Source: Actinokineospora xionganensis (lineage in GTDB: Bacteria; Actinomycetota; Actinomycetes; Mycobacteriales; Pseudonocardiaceae). From it: DNA of 64,000 nucleotides. A program made the translations under genes and the position numbers. Below the pieces are notes generated by a model, which was given only the letters and a program-made list of their open reading frames with translations, made no database searches and was not told the DNA's origin. How positions within the stretch are numbered: the stretch's first letter is position 1; each line of letters opens with the position of its first letter. Below, piece by piece: positions 55,129 to 63,870 of this stretch. Where the stretch lies: assembly GCF_014323725.1 (NCBI RefSeq), contig NZ_JABVED010000019.1, forward strand, positions 32,766 through 96,765, given 5' to 3'.

Positions 55129-57252
55129 GTGTCGGAAACCTCTGTGAGAGAGGCCGAGATCGCGGTCGAGCAGAAGCATGTCGACGTCGTGTACGCGCGC
55201 GTCGACGAGATGCGCAGCGAGGCCGAGGCGATGCGCAACCGGGGCGACGCGCTCGCCCACGGAGCACGCAACGAGGCGGTCTTCGAGCAAGCCGCCATGC
55301 TCTTCGAACGTGATGTCATGGTTCGCCACGCGAACCAGATCCTGCGCACCCTCGACGCGGAACACGAAGGGCTGGTCTTCGGCCGGCTCGACGACACCTC
55401 CGGCGAGACGATGTACGTCGGCCGCCTCGGGGTCCGCGACGTCGAGTTCGACAACCTGGTCACCGACTGGCGCGCCCCCGCGGCGGCGCCGTTCTACCAG
55501 GCCACCGCCGAGCAGCCGATGGACATCATCCGGCGCCGCGTGATCCGTTCCTCGGGGCAGACCGTCGTCGACATCGACGACGACCTGCTCATGCCGGAGC
55601 GGCACCTGGAGAGCATGGCCGTGGTCGGGGAGGGCGCGCTGATGGCGAGCCTGACCCGCGCCCGCGGCGAGAACATGCGCGACATCGTCGCGACGATCCA
55701 GAAGGAGCAGGACGAGGCGATCCGCGCTCCGTGGCGCGGCGTCACCGAGATCACCGGCGGCCCGGGCACCGGCAAGACGGCGGTGGCGCTGCACCGCGTC
55801 GCGTACCTGCTCTACCGCGACCGCAGGCGGATGGGCGGCACGGGAGTGCTCGTGGTCGGCCCGTCGCCCGCGTTCACCTCCTACATCTCGCGCGTGCTCC
55901 CTTCGATGGGCGAGGACAACGTCGAACTGCGTTCCCTGTCGGACCTGCTCGACGGCGTCAAGGCGGTCCGGGTCGACCCGGCTCCGGTGGCGGCGGTCAA
56001 GGGGTCGCTGCGGATGCGCCGGGTGCTCAAGCGGGCCATCCGCGAGGCCCCGGCGGACGCGCCCAACGAGCTGCGGATCATGTACCGGGGCGAGGTGCTC
56101 AAACTCGACGCCCGCGAGCTCGACGCCGTCCGCAACAACGTCCACAATGGCCGCCGTCCGCCGAACCAGGCGCGGGTGGACGCCGCCGAGGCGCTGCTGG
56201 AAGCGTTGTGGCGCAAGGCGGACTCCTACACCGACTTCCCGGTGAAGCGGGTCGACCTGATCACCGAGATCGGCGAGCGGATCGACTTCCACCGGTTCGT
56301 CGTCGTGTGGTGGCAGCTGCTCACCCCGGCGGAGGTGCTGCGGTCGCTGAGCGACCGCCGCCGCCTCTCGCGGATCGCGGGGCGCGGTCTCACCCGGTCC
56401 GAAGTGGACATGCTGGCCGATTCATGGGCCGACCCGAGCGGCCCGTCGGTCGCCGACGTCGCCCTGCTCGACGAGTTGCGGATGCTGCTGGGCAAGCCGC
56501 CCAAGCGCCGCAAGCGCAAGACCGACACCTCGGCCGCGGAGCTGAAGACGTGGTCGGAGCGGCAGAGCGGGCCGGGCTATCACCGGCCCGACGACTACGA
56601 CGAGTACTCGCACATCGTCGTCGACGAGGCGCAGGACCTCTCGCCGATGCAGTGGCGGATGGTCGGCAGGCGCGGCAAGTACGCGAGCTGGACCGTCGTG
56701 GGCGACCCGGTGCAGAGCTCCTGGCCGGACCCGGCGGAGGCGCGGCAGGCGCAGGACGGCGCGTTCGGCGGCCCGCGGACGGTGCGCAGGCAGTTCGCGC
56801 TGCGCACCAACTACCGGAACTCGGCGGAGATCTTCGACCTCGCGGGCAAGGTCGTGCGGGACGTCTCGACCCCCGAGCAGCTGCCGCACGCGGTGCGCAG
56901 CACGGGAATCGAACCCTCGGTCCGGGTCTGCTCGTTCGACCAGCTGACGGAGTTCGCGGTCACGGCGGCGAAGGAGCTGCTCGGCACGGTCGACGGCACG
57001 GTCGGGGTGATCACCGCGACCAGCCGGGTCGATTCGACCCGGTCGGCGATCGAGCGGCTCAACGACGAGCGGCTGCGGGTGGTCGACGGGCTGGAGTCCA
57101 AGGGCTTGGAGTACGACGCGGTCGTGCTCGTCGAGCCTGCGGAGCTGGTCGCGGAGTCCACCACGGGACCACGAACTTTGTATGTCGCCCTCACCCGGGC
57201 TACTCAGCGGCTTACGGTAGTGACGACAGACCGGAACTGGCCGGACAGCTAA
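55129..57252 (+). CDS. HelD-family UvrD-like RNA polymerase-associated helicase
   Basis: A 707-residue superfamily 1 ATPase resembling HelD/HelR, which pulls stalled or drug-bound RNA polymerase off DNA. The N-terminal coiled arm (EAEIAVEQKHVDVVYARVDEMRSEAEAMRNRG) enters the secondary channel in known structures. Then Walker A GGPGTGKTAVALHRVAYLLYRDR (210-217 core), Walker B HIVVDEAQDLSPMQWRM, motif GDPVQSSW and C-terminal SF1 motifs SKGLEYDAVVLVEP and YVALTRATQRLTVV are seen. Classical UvrD/Rep 2B insertions are replaced by a shorter region. GTG start behind GGGAG. In Streptomyces and mycobacteria a homologue gives rifamycin tolerance; no rifamycin-associated element was recognised here. Confidence 0.85.
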   Translation: MSETSVREAEIAVEQKHVDVVYARVDEMRSEAEAMRNRGDALAHGARNEAVFEQAAMLFERDVMVRHANQILRTLDAEHEGLVFGRLDDTSGETMYVGRLGVRDVEFDNLVTDWRAPAAAPFYQATAEQPMDIIRRRVIRSSGQTVVDIDDDLLMPERHLESMAVVGEGALMASLTRARGENMRDIVATIQKEQDEAIRAPWRGVTEITGGPGTGKTAVALHRVAYLLYRDRRRMGGTGVLVVGPSPAFTSYISRVLPSMGEDNVELRSLSDLLDGVKAVRVDPAPVAAVKGSLRMRRVLKRAIREAPADAPNELRIMYRGEVLKLDARELDAVRNNVHNGRRPPNQARVDAAEALLEALWRKADSYTDFPVKRVDLITEIGERIDFHRFVVVWWQLLTPAEVLRSLSDRRRLSRIAGRGLTRSEVDMLADSWADPSGPSVADVALLDELRMLLGKPPKRRKRKTDTSAAELKTWSERQSGPGYHRPDDYDEYSHIVVDEAQDLSPMQWRMVGRRGKYASWTVVGDPVQSSWPDPAEARQAQDGAFGGPRTVRRQFALRTNYRNSAEIFDLAGKVVRDVSTPEQLPHAVRSTGIEPSVRVCSFDQLTEFAVTAAKELLGTVDGTVGVITATSRVDSTRSAIERLNDERLRVVDGLESKGLEYDAVVLVEPAELVAESTTGPRTLYVALTRATQRLTVVTTDRNWPDS

Positions 57253-57264
57253 AGGAGCAGCGGC

Positions 57265-58752
57265 GTGCCGGAGCCCGACCCGAGCCGACCAGCAGGTCAG
57301 TGTGCCGACCTGCTCAGGCTCATGGACGCGGGCAAGCTGCGCGAGGCCGCGGCCAGGGCCAGGCTGCTCACCCGGTTCAGTGCCGATCCGCACGAGCGGA
57401 CCCAGGCGCACCTGTTCCTCATGGGCGCGCTGCTCACGCTGGGCCAGACCGGAACCCCGGAATTCGCGCGCGTCTTGGCCGAAGCCGACGACGCGGTCAA
57501 GCAGTTCCCGGAACCGGCTTTCGTCGGCGAGTTTCACGCCCTCGCCGGTGGCGCGGCGTTCGCGGTCGGCGAGATCGAGAACGCCATGCTGCACACGATC
57601 GACGGGATGCGGGCCACGGCGCAGGCAGGTCCCAGCGTGACCACCGCGCTGGCTTGGTACGACCTGGCGTGGACCGCGGGCGAGTTGGGCATGACCGACG
57701 AGGTCGACGTCGCCCTGCGCCACGCCCATGAGACGGGCAGCCATTGGGGGCTGCGCTACGAGGACGCCCCGATGCGGCTGGTCACCGCGGTGTCGGCCGA
57801 CCACCGCGGTGACACCGATCAGTGTGCGCTGATGCTGGCGGAGATGTCCGCCGACGGGCGCAGGCTGGCGGCGGGCGATCTCGACGGCGTCGCCATGGCC
57901 GACCGGGCCTACCTGGCCTACGCCACCGCCCGGTACACCGTGCTGGGCGGCGACCCCGGGGTCGACCCGCGGCGGCTGATGCCCGCGGAGGCCGATCAGG
58001 CGAGCAACCCGTACCGCACCCTGACCCGGGTGTGCCTGGCGATCACCGCGGGCCGCCCGACCGACGTCCTGCCCGCCCTGGACGCGACCGTGCCGATCAA
58101 CCTGGTGCACGAGGTCGAGATCCTGCGGCTGCGGTCACTGGCCCTGAGCTCGGCAGGCGACCTGACCGGCGCGCTGGCCGCCGAGCGGCAGGCGATGCGG
58201 CGGTTCAGCGAGCCGTGGCAGAACCTGCGCAGGCTGGCCACCCACGCCGCCCGTTTCCGCGCGGACCACGCCGTCCTGTCGGAATACGCGGCAGCCGCGC
58301 TGACCGACCCGCTGACGGGTCTGCCGAACCGCAGGCACCTGGAGGAACGGCTCGAGGAACTCAGCGGCAGGCGCGAACGGGCGATCGTCGGCCTGATGGA
58401 CCTGGACAACTTCAAGGACGTCAACACCCACCACGGCCACCTGGCGGGCGACGCCGTACTGGCCCGCATCGCGTCCGTGGTGGCGTCTTCCCTGCGGGAG
58501 GGCGACTTCCTGGCCCGCTATGGCGGCGACGAGTTCGTCGCGGTGCTCACCGAGACCTCACTGCGCGCCGCCCACGAGGTCGGCGACCGGGTGAGCGCCG
58601 CCCTGGCCCGGGTGAACTGGAGCGAACTGGCGCTGGGGGCGCCCGTGGGGATCAGCATCGGCTGGGCGGAGCTGACCGAACACGGCCCGGGAGCGGCACT
58701 GGCGGCGGCGGACCAGGCGATGTACGCCCGCAAGGGTGCGCGGGATCACTGA
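57265..58752 (+). CDS. TPR-like/GGDEF diguanylate cyclase
   Basis: A 495-residue cytosolic protein. The first 340 residues are Ala/Leu-rich helical repeats of TPR type; the C-terminal domain has the GGDEF fold: DPLTGLPNRRHLEERL, MDLDNFKDVNTHHGHLAGDAVLARIA, REGDFLARYGGDEFVAVL with an intact catalytic GGDEF (420-424) and the RxxD inhibitory site REGD (411-414) five residues before, so product inhibition is expected. No EAL domain. It makes cyclic di-GMP, which in Streptomyces controls WhiG through RsiG and BldD. It starts 12 nt after the HelD-like gene, behind AAAGGAG, and likely shares its transcript. Confidence 0.92.
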   Translation: MPEPDPSRPAGQCADLLRLMDAGKLREAAARARLLTRFSADPHERTQAHLFLMGALLTLGQTGTPEFARVLAEADDAVKQFPEPAFVGEFHALAGGAAFAVGEIENAMLHTIDGMRATAQAGPSVTTALAWYDLAWTAGELGMTDEVDVALRHAHETGSHWGLRYEDAPMRLVTAVSADHRGDTDQCALMLAEMSADGRRLAAGDLDGVAMADRAYLAYATARYTVLGGDPGVDPRRLMPAEADQASNPYRTLTRVCLAITAGRPTDVLPALDATVPINLVHEVEILRLRSLALSSAGDLTGALAAERQAMRRFSEPWQNLRRLATHAARFRADHAVLSEYAAAALTDPLTGLPNRRHLEERLEELSGRRERAIVGLMDLDNFKDVNTHHGHLAGDAVLARIASVVASSLREGDFLARYGGDEFVAVLTETSLRAAHEVGDRVSAALARVNWSELALGAPVGISIGWAELTEHGPGAALAAADQAMYARKGARDH

Positions 58753-58789
58753 AACGAAAGTCCGCGCTGGCGAAGACCCCTGTCCTGAC

Positions 58790-58893
58790 CGCGAGTCGGC
58801 CCCTTCCAGCAGATGAGTCGCCCCGCACAGCCACGTGAATGTCGAATTCACTTGCCGGGCGGGGCGACTCGTTTGCTGGAAGGGGCGACTCGC
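58790..58893. repeat. Long inverted repeat between the GGDEF gene and pyc
   Basis: Left arm 58790-58826 and right arm 58859-58893 pair over about 37 positions with roughly three mismatches and a one-base bulge; each arm carries GAGTCG twice. The 32-nt loop has its own dyad (GTGAAT/ATTCAC). The element separates two convergent genes and ends 9 bp before the pyc stop. It may be a bidirectional terminator or a mobile hairpin. Confidence 0.87.
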
Positions 58894-58902
58894 GGGGTGG
58901 GC

Positions 58903-61900
58903 TCAGCCGAGGACCACCAACAGGTCCCCACCCTCGACCTGCTGCACCTTCCCAATAGCGAGCCGCGAAACCTTGCCCGCCTTGGAAGCAGTGATAGCGG
59001 CCTCCATCTTCATCGCCTCAATCGTCGCGACAGTCGCGCCTGCCTCGACCTCATCGCCCTCGCTGACCGACAGCGTGACAACGCCCGCGAACGGAGCGGC
59101 GACGTGGTTGGTGTTCGTCTTGTCGGCCTTCTCCGCCACCGGCAGGTCGGACGCGACCGCCCGGTCGCGCACCTGGATCGGCCGCAGCTGCCCGTTGAGC
59201 GTGGCCATCACGGTCCGCACGCCGCGCTCGTCCGGGTCGGCGATCGCTTCCAGTTCGATCAGCAGGGTGACGCCCTTGCCGATGCCGACGGCGTACTCCT
59301 TGCCCTGTTCCAGGCCGAAGAAGAAGTCCTTGCTCGCCAACACACTCGTATCGCCGAACTGGTCCCGGTGCGCCAGGTACTCCTTTGTCGGCCCCGGGAA
59401 CAGCAGCCGGTTGAGGGTTGCCCGCCGGTCCGACGCCAAGCCCGCGCGGTCCTCCGAAGTCAGCTCCGCGACGCCCTTCGGGGCCGCACGGCCCTTCAAG
59501 GCCTTGGTGCGGAACGGTTCCGGCCAGCCACCGGCCGGGTCGCCGAGTTCGCCGTGCAGGAAGCCGACGACCGAGTCGGGCACGTCGAAGCTGCCCGGCT
59601 CCGACTCGAACCGCTTCGGGTCCACGCCCGCGCCCACCAGGTGCAGCGCCAGGTCGCCGACGACCTTGGACGACGGCGTCACCTTGACCAGCCTGCCGAG
59701 CATCCGGTCGGCCGCGGCGTACATCGTCTCGATGTCCTCGAAGCGGTCGCCCAGACCCAGCGCCACCGCCTGGGTGCGCAGGTTCGACAGCTGCCCGCCC
59801 GGGATCTCGTGGTGGTACACGCGGCCGGTCGGCGACGGGAGACCCGCCTCGAACGGACGGTAGACCCGTCGGACGATCTCCCAGTACGGCTCGAGGTCCG
59901 ACACCGCCTGCAGCGACAGGCCGGTTTCCCGGTCGCTGTGGTCGGTCGCGGCGACGATGGCTGAGAGCGACGGCTGGGAGGTGGTGCCCGACATCGACGC
60001 CACCGCACCGTCGACAGCGTCCACACCGGACTGGATGGCGGCCAGGTAGGTCGCCAGCTGACCACCCGCGGTGTCGTGCGTGTGGAGGTGGACCGGGAGG
60101 TCGAACTCCTTGCGCAGCGCGGTGATCAGGCGCGCCGCGGCAGGCGGGCGCAGCAGGCCCGCCATGTCCTTGACCGCCAGCACGTGCGCGCCCGCGCCGA
60201 CGATCTGTTCCGCCAGCTTGAGGTAGTAGTCCAATGTGTACAGCTGCTCGGCCGGGTCGCTCAGGTCGGCGGTGTAGCACAGGGCCACCTCGGCGACCGC
60301 GGATCCGGTCTCGCGCACGGCTTCGATCGCCGGGCGCATCTGCTCGACGTCGTTGAGGGCGTCGAAGATCCGGAAGATGTCGATGCCGGTCTTCGTGGCC
60401 TCCTCGACGAACGCGGAGGTCACCTCCGTCGGGTACGGCGTGTACCCCACGGTGTTGCGTCCGCGCAGCAGCATCTGCAGACAGATGTTCGGCACGGCCT
60501 CACGCAGCGCGGCCAGACGCTCCCACGGGTCCTCGGCGAGGAACCGCAGCGCGACGTCGTAGGTGGCGCCGCCCCAGCACTCCAGCGACAGCAGCTCCGG
60601 GGTCATCCGCGCGACGTGCGGGGCGACCGCGATTAGGTCCTTGGTGCGCACCCGGGTCGCGAGCAGCGACTGGTGGGCGTCGCGGAACGTGGTGTCGGTG
60701 ACGCCGACGTTCCTCGACTCGCGCATCCAGCGGGCGAAGCCCTCCGGCCCCAGCTCGACCAGCTTCTGCTTGGAGCCCGCGGGCGCTTCGGCGTTGAGGT
60801 CGATCTCGGGCAGCTTGGTGCGCGGCTCGATCACCTTCGGCCGCTCGCCGTGCGGCTTGTTGACCGTCACGTCGGCGAGGTAGGTCAGCAGGCGGGTGCC
60901 GCGGTCGGCGGAGTGCCGCGCGGTGAGCAGGTGCGGGCGCTGCTCGATGAACGACGTCGTCACCCGGCCCGCCACGAAGTCCTCGTCGTCGAGGACGGCC
61001 TGCAGGAACGGGATGTTCGTGGCCACACCGCGGATGCGGAACTCGGCCACCGCGCGCTTGGCCCGACGCACCGCGGCGTCGAAGTCGCGGCCTCGGCAGG
61101 TGAGCTTGACCAGCATCGAGTCGAAGTGCGCGCTGACCTCGGCGCCCGCCGCGGTGCCGCCGTCGAGCCGGATGCCGCTGCCGCCCGGGGAGCGGTAGGC
61201 GCTGATCATGCCGGTGTCGGGGCGGAACCCGTTCGCCGGATCCTCCGTGGTGATGCGGCACTGCAGCGCCGCGCCGCGCAGGTAGATGTCGTCCTGGGTG
61301 AGCCCCAGCTCGGGCAGCGTCTCACCGGAGGCGATGCGCAGCTGCGACTGGACGAGGTCGACGTCGGTGACCTCCTCGGTCACCGTGTGCTCGACCTGGA
61401 TGCGCGGGTTCATCTCGATGAAGACGTGGTGGCCGCGGGTGTCGAGCAGGAACTCGACGGTGCCCGCGTTGAGGTAGCCGATGTGGCGGGCGAACTTGAC
61501 CGCGTCGGCGCAGATCCGCTCACGCAGCTGCGGGTCGAGGTTGGGCGCGGGCGCCAGCTCGATCACCTTCTGGTGGCGGCGCTGCAGCGAGCAGTCGCGC
61601 TCGTAGAGGTGGATCACGTTGCCTTCGGCGTCGGCCAGGATCTGCACCTCGATGTGGCGCGGGTCGACGACCGCCTGCTCGAGGAACACCGTGGAGTCGC
61701 CGAACGCCGACTCGGCCTCACGCATCGCCGCTTCGAGCGACTCACGCAGCGCCTTGGGCTCCTCGACCCGGCGCATGCCCCGGCCACCACCGCCCGCGAC
61801 CGCCTTGACGAAGATCGGGAACCCGATGTCCTCGGCGGCCTTGAGCAGCGCCTCGACGTCCTTGGACGGCTCGGAGGACTGCAGCACGGGCAGGCCCGCG

Positions 61901-62277
61901 GCCTTGGCGGCGGCGATCGCGCGCGCCTTGTTGCCGGTCAGCTCGAGGATGTCGGCGGTCGGGCCGACGAACGTGATCCCCGCCTCGGCGCAGGCCGTGG
62001 CCAGTTCGGGGTTCTCGGAGAGGAACCCGTAGCCCGGATACACCGCGTCGGCGCCCGCCTTCTTGGCGGCCTTGACGATCTCCTCGACGGACAGGTACGC
62101 CCGAACCGGGTGACCGGGTTCACCGATCTCATAGGCTTCATCGGCCTTCATCCGGTGCTGGGAGTTGCGGTCCTCATGTGGGAACACCGCGACGGTCCCG
62201 GCGCCGAGTTCATACCCGGCCCGGAACGCCCGGATGGCGATCTCGCCACGGTTGGCGACGAGCACCTTGCGAAACAT
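58903..62277 (-). CDS. pyc: Pyruvate carboxylase
   Basis: Biotin-dependent anaplerotic enzyme that makes oxaloacetate. The 1124-residue protein has a biotin carboxylase half (MFRKVLVANRGEIAIRAFRAGYELG, GGGGRGMRR, IEMNPRIQVEHTVTEEVTDVDLVQSQ), a carboxyltransferase TIM barrel (DTTFRDAHQSLLATRVRTKDL, VHLHTHDTAGGQLATYLAA) and a C-terminal biotinyl domain with the acceptor Lys in EAMKMEAAI. All domains are in one chain, the pyruvate carboxylase rather than acyl-CoA carboxylase layout. In M. tuberculosis pca (Rv2967c) is next to rsmD. Confidence 0.97.
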   Translation of the reverse strand: MFRKVLVANRGEIAIRAFRAGYELGAGTVAVFPHEDRNSQHRMKADEAYEIGEPGHPVRAYLSVEEIVKAAKKAGADAVYPGYGFLSENPELATACAEAGITFVGPTADILELTGNKARAIAAAKAAGLPVLQSSEPSKDVEALLKAAEDIGFPIFVKAVAGGGGRGMRRVEEPKALRESLEAAMREAESAFGDSTVFLEQAVVDPRHIEVQILADAEGNVIHLYERDCSLQRRHQKVIELAPAPNLDPQLRERICADAVKFARHIGYLNAGTVEFLLDTRGHHVFIEMNPRIQVEHTVTEEVTDVDLVQSQLRIASGETLPELGLTQDDIYLRGAALQCRITTEDPANGFRPDTGMISAYRSPGGSGIRLDGGTAAGAEVSAHFDSMLVKLTCRGRDFDAAVRRAKRAVAEFRIRGVATNIPFLQAVLDDEDFVAGRVTTSFIEQRPHLLTARHSADRGTRLLTYLADVTVNKPHGERPKVIEPRTKLPEIDLNAEAPAGSKQKLVELGPEGFARWMRESRNVGVTDTTFRDAHQSLLATRVRTKDLIAVAPHVARMTPELLSLECWGGATYDVALRFLAEDPWERLAALREAVPNICLQMLLRGRNTVGYTPYPTEVTSAFVEEATKTGIDIFRIFDALNDVEQMRPAIEAVRETGSAVAEVALCYTADLSDPAEQLYTLDYYLKLAEQIVGAGAHVLAVKDMAGLLRPPAAARLITALRKEFDLPVHLHTHDTAGGQLATYLAAIQSGVDAVDGAVASMSGTTSQPSLSAIVAATDHSDRETGLSLQAVSDLEPYWEIVRRVYRPFEAGLPSPTGRVYHHEIPGGQLSNLRTQAVALGLGDRFEDIETMYAAADRMLGRLVKVTPSSKVVGDLALHLVGAGVDPKRFESEPGSFDVPDSVVGFLHGELGDPAGGWPEPFRTKALKGRAAPKGVAELTSEDRAGLASDRRATLNRLLFPGPTKEYLAHRDQFGDTSVLASKDFFFGLEQGKEYAVGIGKGVTLLIELEAIADPDERGVRTVMATLNGQLRPIQVRDRAVASDLPVAEKADKTNTNHVAAPFAGVVTLSVSEGDEVEAGATVATIEAMKMEAAITASKAGKVSRLAIGKVQQVEGGDLLVVLG

Positions 62278-62471
62278 GCCCGGATACCTCCTGCTAATTC
62301 AGCGTCGGTCGCCGGAGATTACCGTGTCTTTCCCGCCAGTCGGGAACTTCGTCCCACGTGACGGACAACTCGCCGGTAACCTCGTCGCCGTGTTCCGCAC
62401 GTTCGGCCGACCTCGGATCCGCAGTCTCACCCAGTCGACAATTGTCCTGCCCAGCGGGGTTGCGCGCCGGA

Positions 62472-63542
62472 TCAGTCGACCACGATCTCGTGCACTCCGA
62501 CGGTCGAGTCCGGCGGGAAGACGACGCGCACCCGCGTGGCCATGAGGCCATGGACGCGGACCTCGCTGTACTCCCCCGCCACCCGGCCCACGGTCCGCCA
62601 GGGCTCGTCGCCGTCACGCAGTTGGATCTCCCCGCCCGGGGGCGTGTGGCGGGCGGCCAGGACGACCACTCTGGTGATCGGTCTGGGCCCTTCCACGGGC
62701 ACCTCGGCGATCCTCGAAGTGACGGGGAACACGGTCTCGGCGACGCCGTCGGCGCACGCGTCGACCGGTTCCGGGGTCACGCTGAACTCACGCACAGCCA
62801 GCCAGTGCTTCTGCTCGGCGGTGGCCCTCAGCCGAAGGTACCGGGTCGCCTCGGACAGCCCGGCCACGACGGTGGGCCCGCCCGCGACCTGGCGGACCGG
62901 CTGCCAGTCGGTGCCGTCGACCGAACGCTCGATGACGCCGGACCGCAGGTAGTCGTGGGGGCGCGCGGACTGCCCCATGACGAGCCGCACGCCGCTGAGT
63001 GACCGGACCCGGCCCAGGTCCAGGACGACCTGGGTGCCCACCCGCGGCGCGCCCGCGCTCCAGAAGTAGGTGGTGGCGTCGCCGTCGGCCATCCGAGCCG
63101 CGACGTGGTCGCCGTAGGCGCCCATGTCGGTCGTCGGGGCGGGATGGGTGCGGCGCAGGCCGAGCGCGCGGTCGGACTCGGCTTGGGCGGCGGCGACGAA
63201 CCGGCGGTGGCGCGGCGGCACGTCGAGCCCGGCCAGGGCAAGGCGATGAGCCCACGCGCGCCGGTGGTGGCCCAGACCGTGGCCGAGCAGGATTCGCGCG
63301 GCGCGGCGCGCGCTCTCGGTGTCGCCGGCGGTGTCGGTCCGCAGTCGGTGGTCCAGGACGGCCGCCGTCCGGCGCAGGTCGGTGCGGCCGACGTAGGCGG
63401 CCCAGAAGTCGGCGATGGCCTGTGGGGAGGCCATCGGCGAGGTGGGCGCGAGCGGCTCCGCCGCGGCGGGGGCCTGGGCGGCCAGCAGCGCGCTGACGAT
63501 CACGGGCAGCCCGCGTCGAACGTGGCGTCCGCCTGGTGGCAC
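62472..63542 (-). CDS. Secreted discoidin (F5/8 type C)-domain protein
   Basis: A 356-residue exported protein with a signal peptide (RRGLPVIVSALLAAQAPAAAEPL). A helical region (about 40-120, ADFWAAYVGRTDLRRTAAVLDHRL) precedes a discoidin-like domain (about 120-235: VAARMADGDATTYFWSAGAPRVGTQVVLDLGRVRSLSGVRLVMG ... GVIERSVDGTDWQPV), which usually binds carbohydrate, and a C-terminal beta domain. The same arrangement occurs at the C-terminus of actinobacterial hyaluronoglucosaminidase-like enzymes, but no catalytic domain is here. GTG start at 63542 behind GGAGAGG. Confidence 0.78.
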   Translation of the reverse strand: MPPGGRHVRRGLPVIVSALLAAQAPAAAEPLAPTSPMASPQAIADFWAAYVGRTDLRRTAAVLDHRLRTDTAGDTESARRAARILLGHGLGHHRRAWAHRLALAGLDVPPRHRRFVAAAQAESDRALGLRRTHPAPTTDMGAYGDHVAARMADGDATTYFWSAGAPRVGTQVVLDLGRVRSLSGVRLVMGQSARPHDYLRSGVIERSVDGTDWQPVRQVAGGPTVVAGLSEATRYLRLRATAEQKHWLAVREFSVTPEPVDACADGVAETVFPVTSRIAEVPVEGPRPITRVVVLAARHTPPGGEIQLRDGDEPWRTVGRVAGEYSEVRVHGLMATRVRVVFPPDSTVGVHEIVVD

Positions 63543-63715
63543 GACAGGTCCTCTCCTTGGTGCCTCGGACAGGCGGGCACAGCACTGGGCCCGAGCGGCT
63601 GAAATGTCTCAGCAACACCCGGGCACGCGCTAGATCCGTCACCCGAACGCTGTAATTTTGCGCCGGTTCGTCGGCGCGGCTCGACCGCTGTGACATGGCG
63701 CCTGGTGGCGCGACT

Positions 63716-63811
63716 CGGTCGCCTTGATGGTGACGTTTCGGGGGCCCCGCACGAACACTGCCAACTTCGATGGCGTGTTCGTGCGGGACCCCCGAAACGT
63801 CACCGCGACCG
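63716..63811. repeat. Long inverted repeat downstream of the S8 peptidase gene
   Basis: 63729-63763 and 63771-63804 pair over about 34 bp with one mismatch and one bulge, around a 7-nt loop (ACTTCGA). A further outer 7-bp pair (CGGTCGC 63716-63722 with GCGACCG 63805-63811) extends it. It begins 60 nt after the S8 peptidase stop on the minus strand, so it may end its transcript. It resembles the elements at 51645 and 58790 in architecture but not in sequence. Confidence 0.88.
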
Positions 63812-63814
63812 AGC

Positions 63815-63837
63815 GGGTGGGTGGGTGGGTGGGTGGG
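63815..63837 (+). repeat. G-quadruplex-forming GGGT repeat
   Basis: Six GGG runs are separated by single T residues. This fits the strongest class of G-quadruplex motifs (single-nucleotide loops). It lies on the plus strand next to the long inverted repeat and 34 bp from the S8 peptidase stop, so in the minus-strand transcript it is the C-rich strand. Confidence 0.85.
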
Positions 63838-63870
63838 ACAAGTTTGTTCGGTTGGCGGACGGCGATGCGC

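Larger units (their letters stand above)
63543..63870. other. Intergenic region downstream of the S8 peptidase fragment
   Basis: 328 bp without a gene. It contains the promoter side of the discoidin-protein gene (63543-63700), a long inverted repeat (63716-63811) and a G-quadruplex-type tract (63815-63837). I see no tRNA or small gene. Confidence 0.6.

Noticed and set aside
55731..57731. A 666-codon forward frame overlapping the HelD gene
   Set aside because: Shifted frame of the same strand rich in Arg/Gly/Ala; the HelD frame carries all helicase motifs.
60673..62361. A 562-codon forward frame opposite pyc
   Set aside because: Antisense to the biotin carboxylase domain; Arg/Gly/Leu-rich composition typical of shadow frames.
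62278..62471. Possible small gene between pyc and the discoidin gene
   Set aside because: Short frames exist but none has a ribosome-binding site with coding-like wobble bias; more likely the pyc promoter region.
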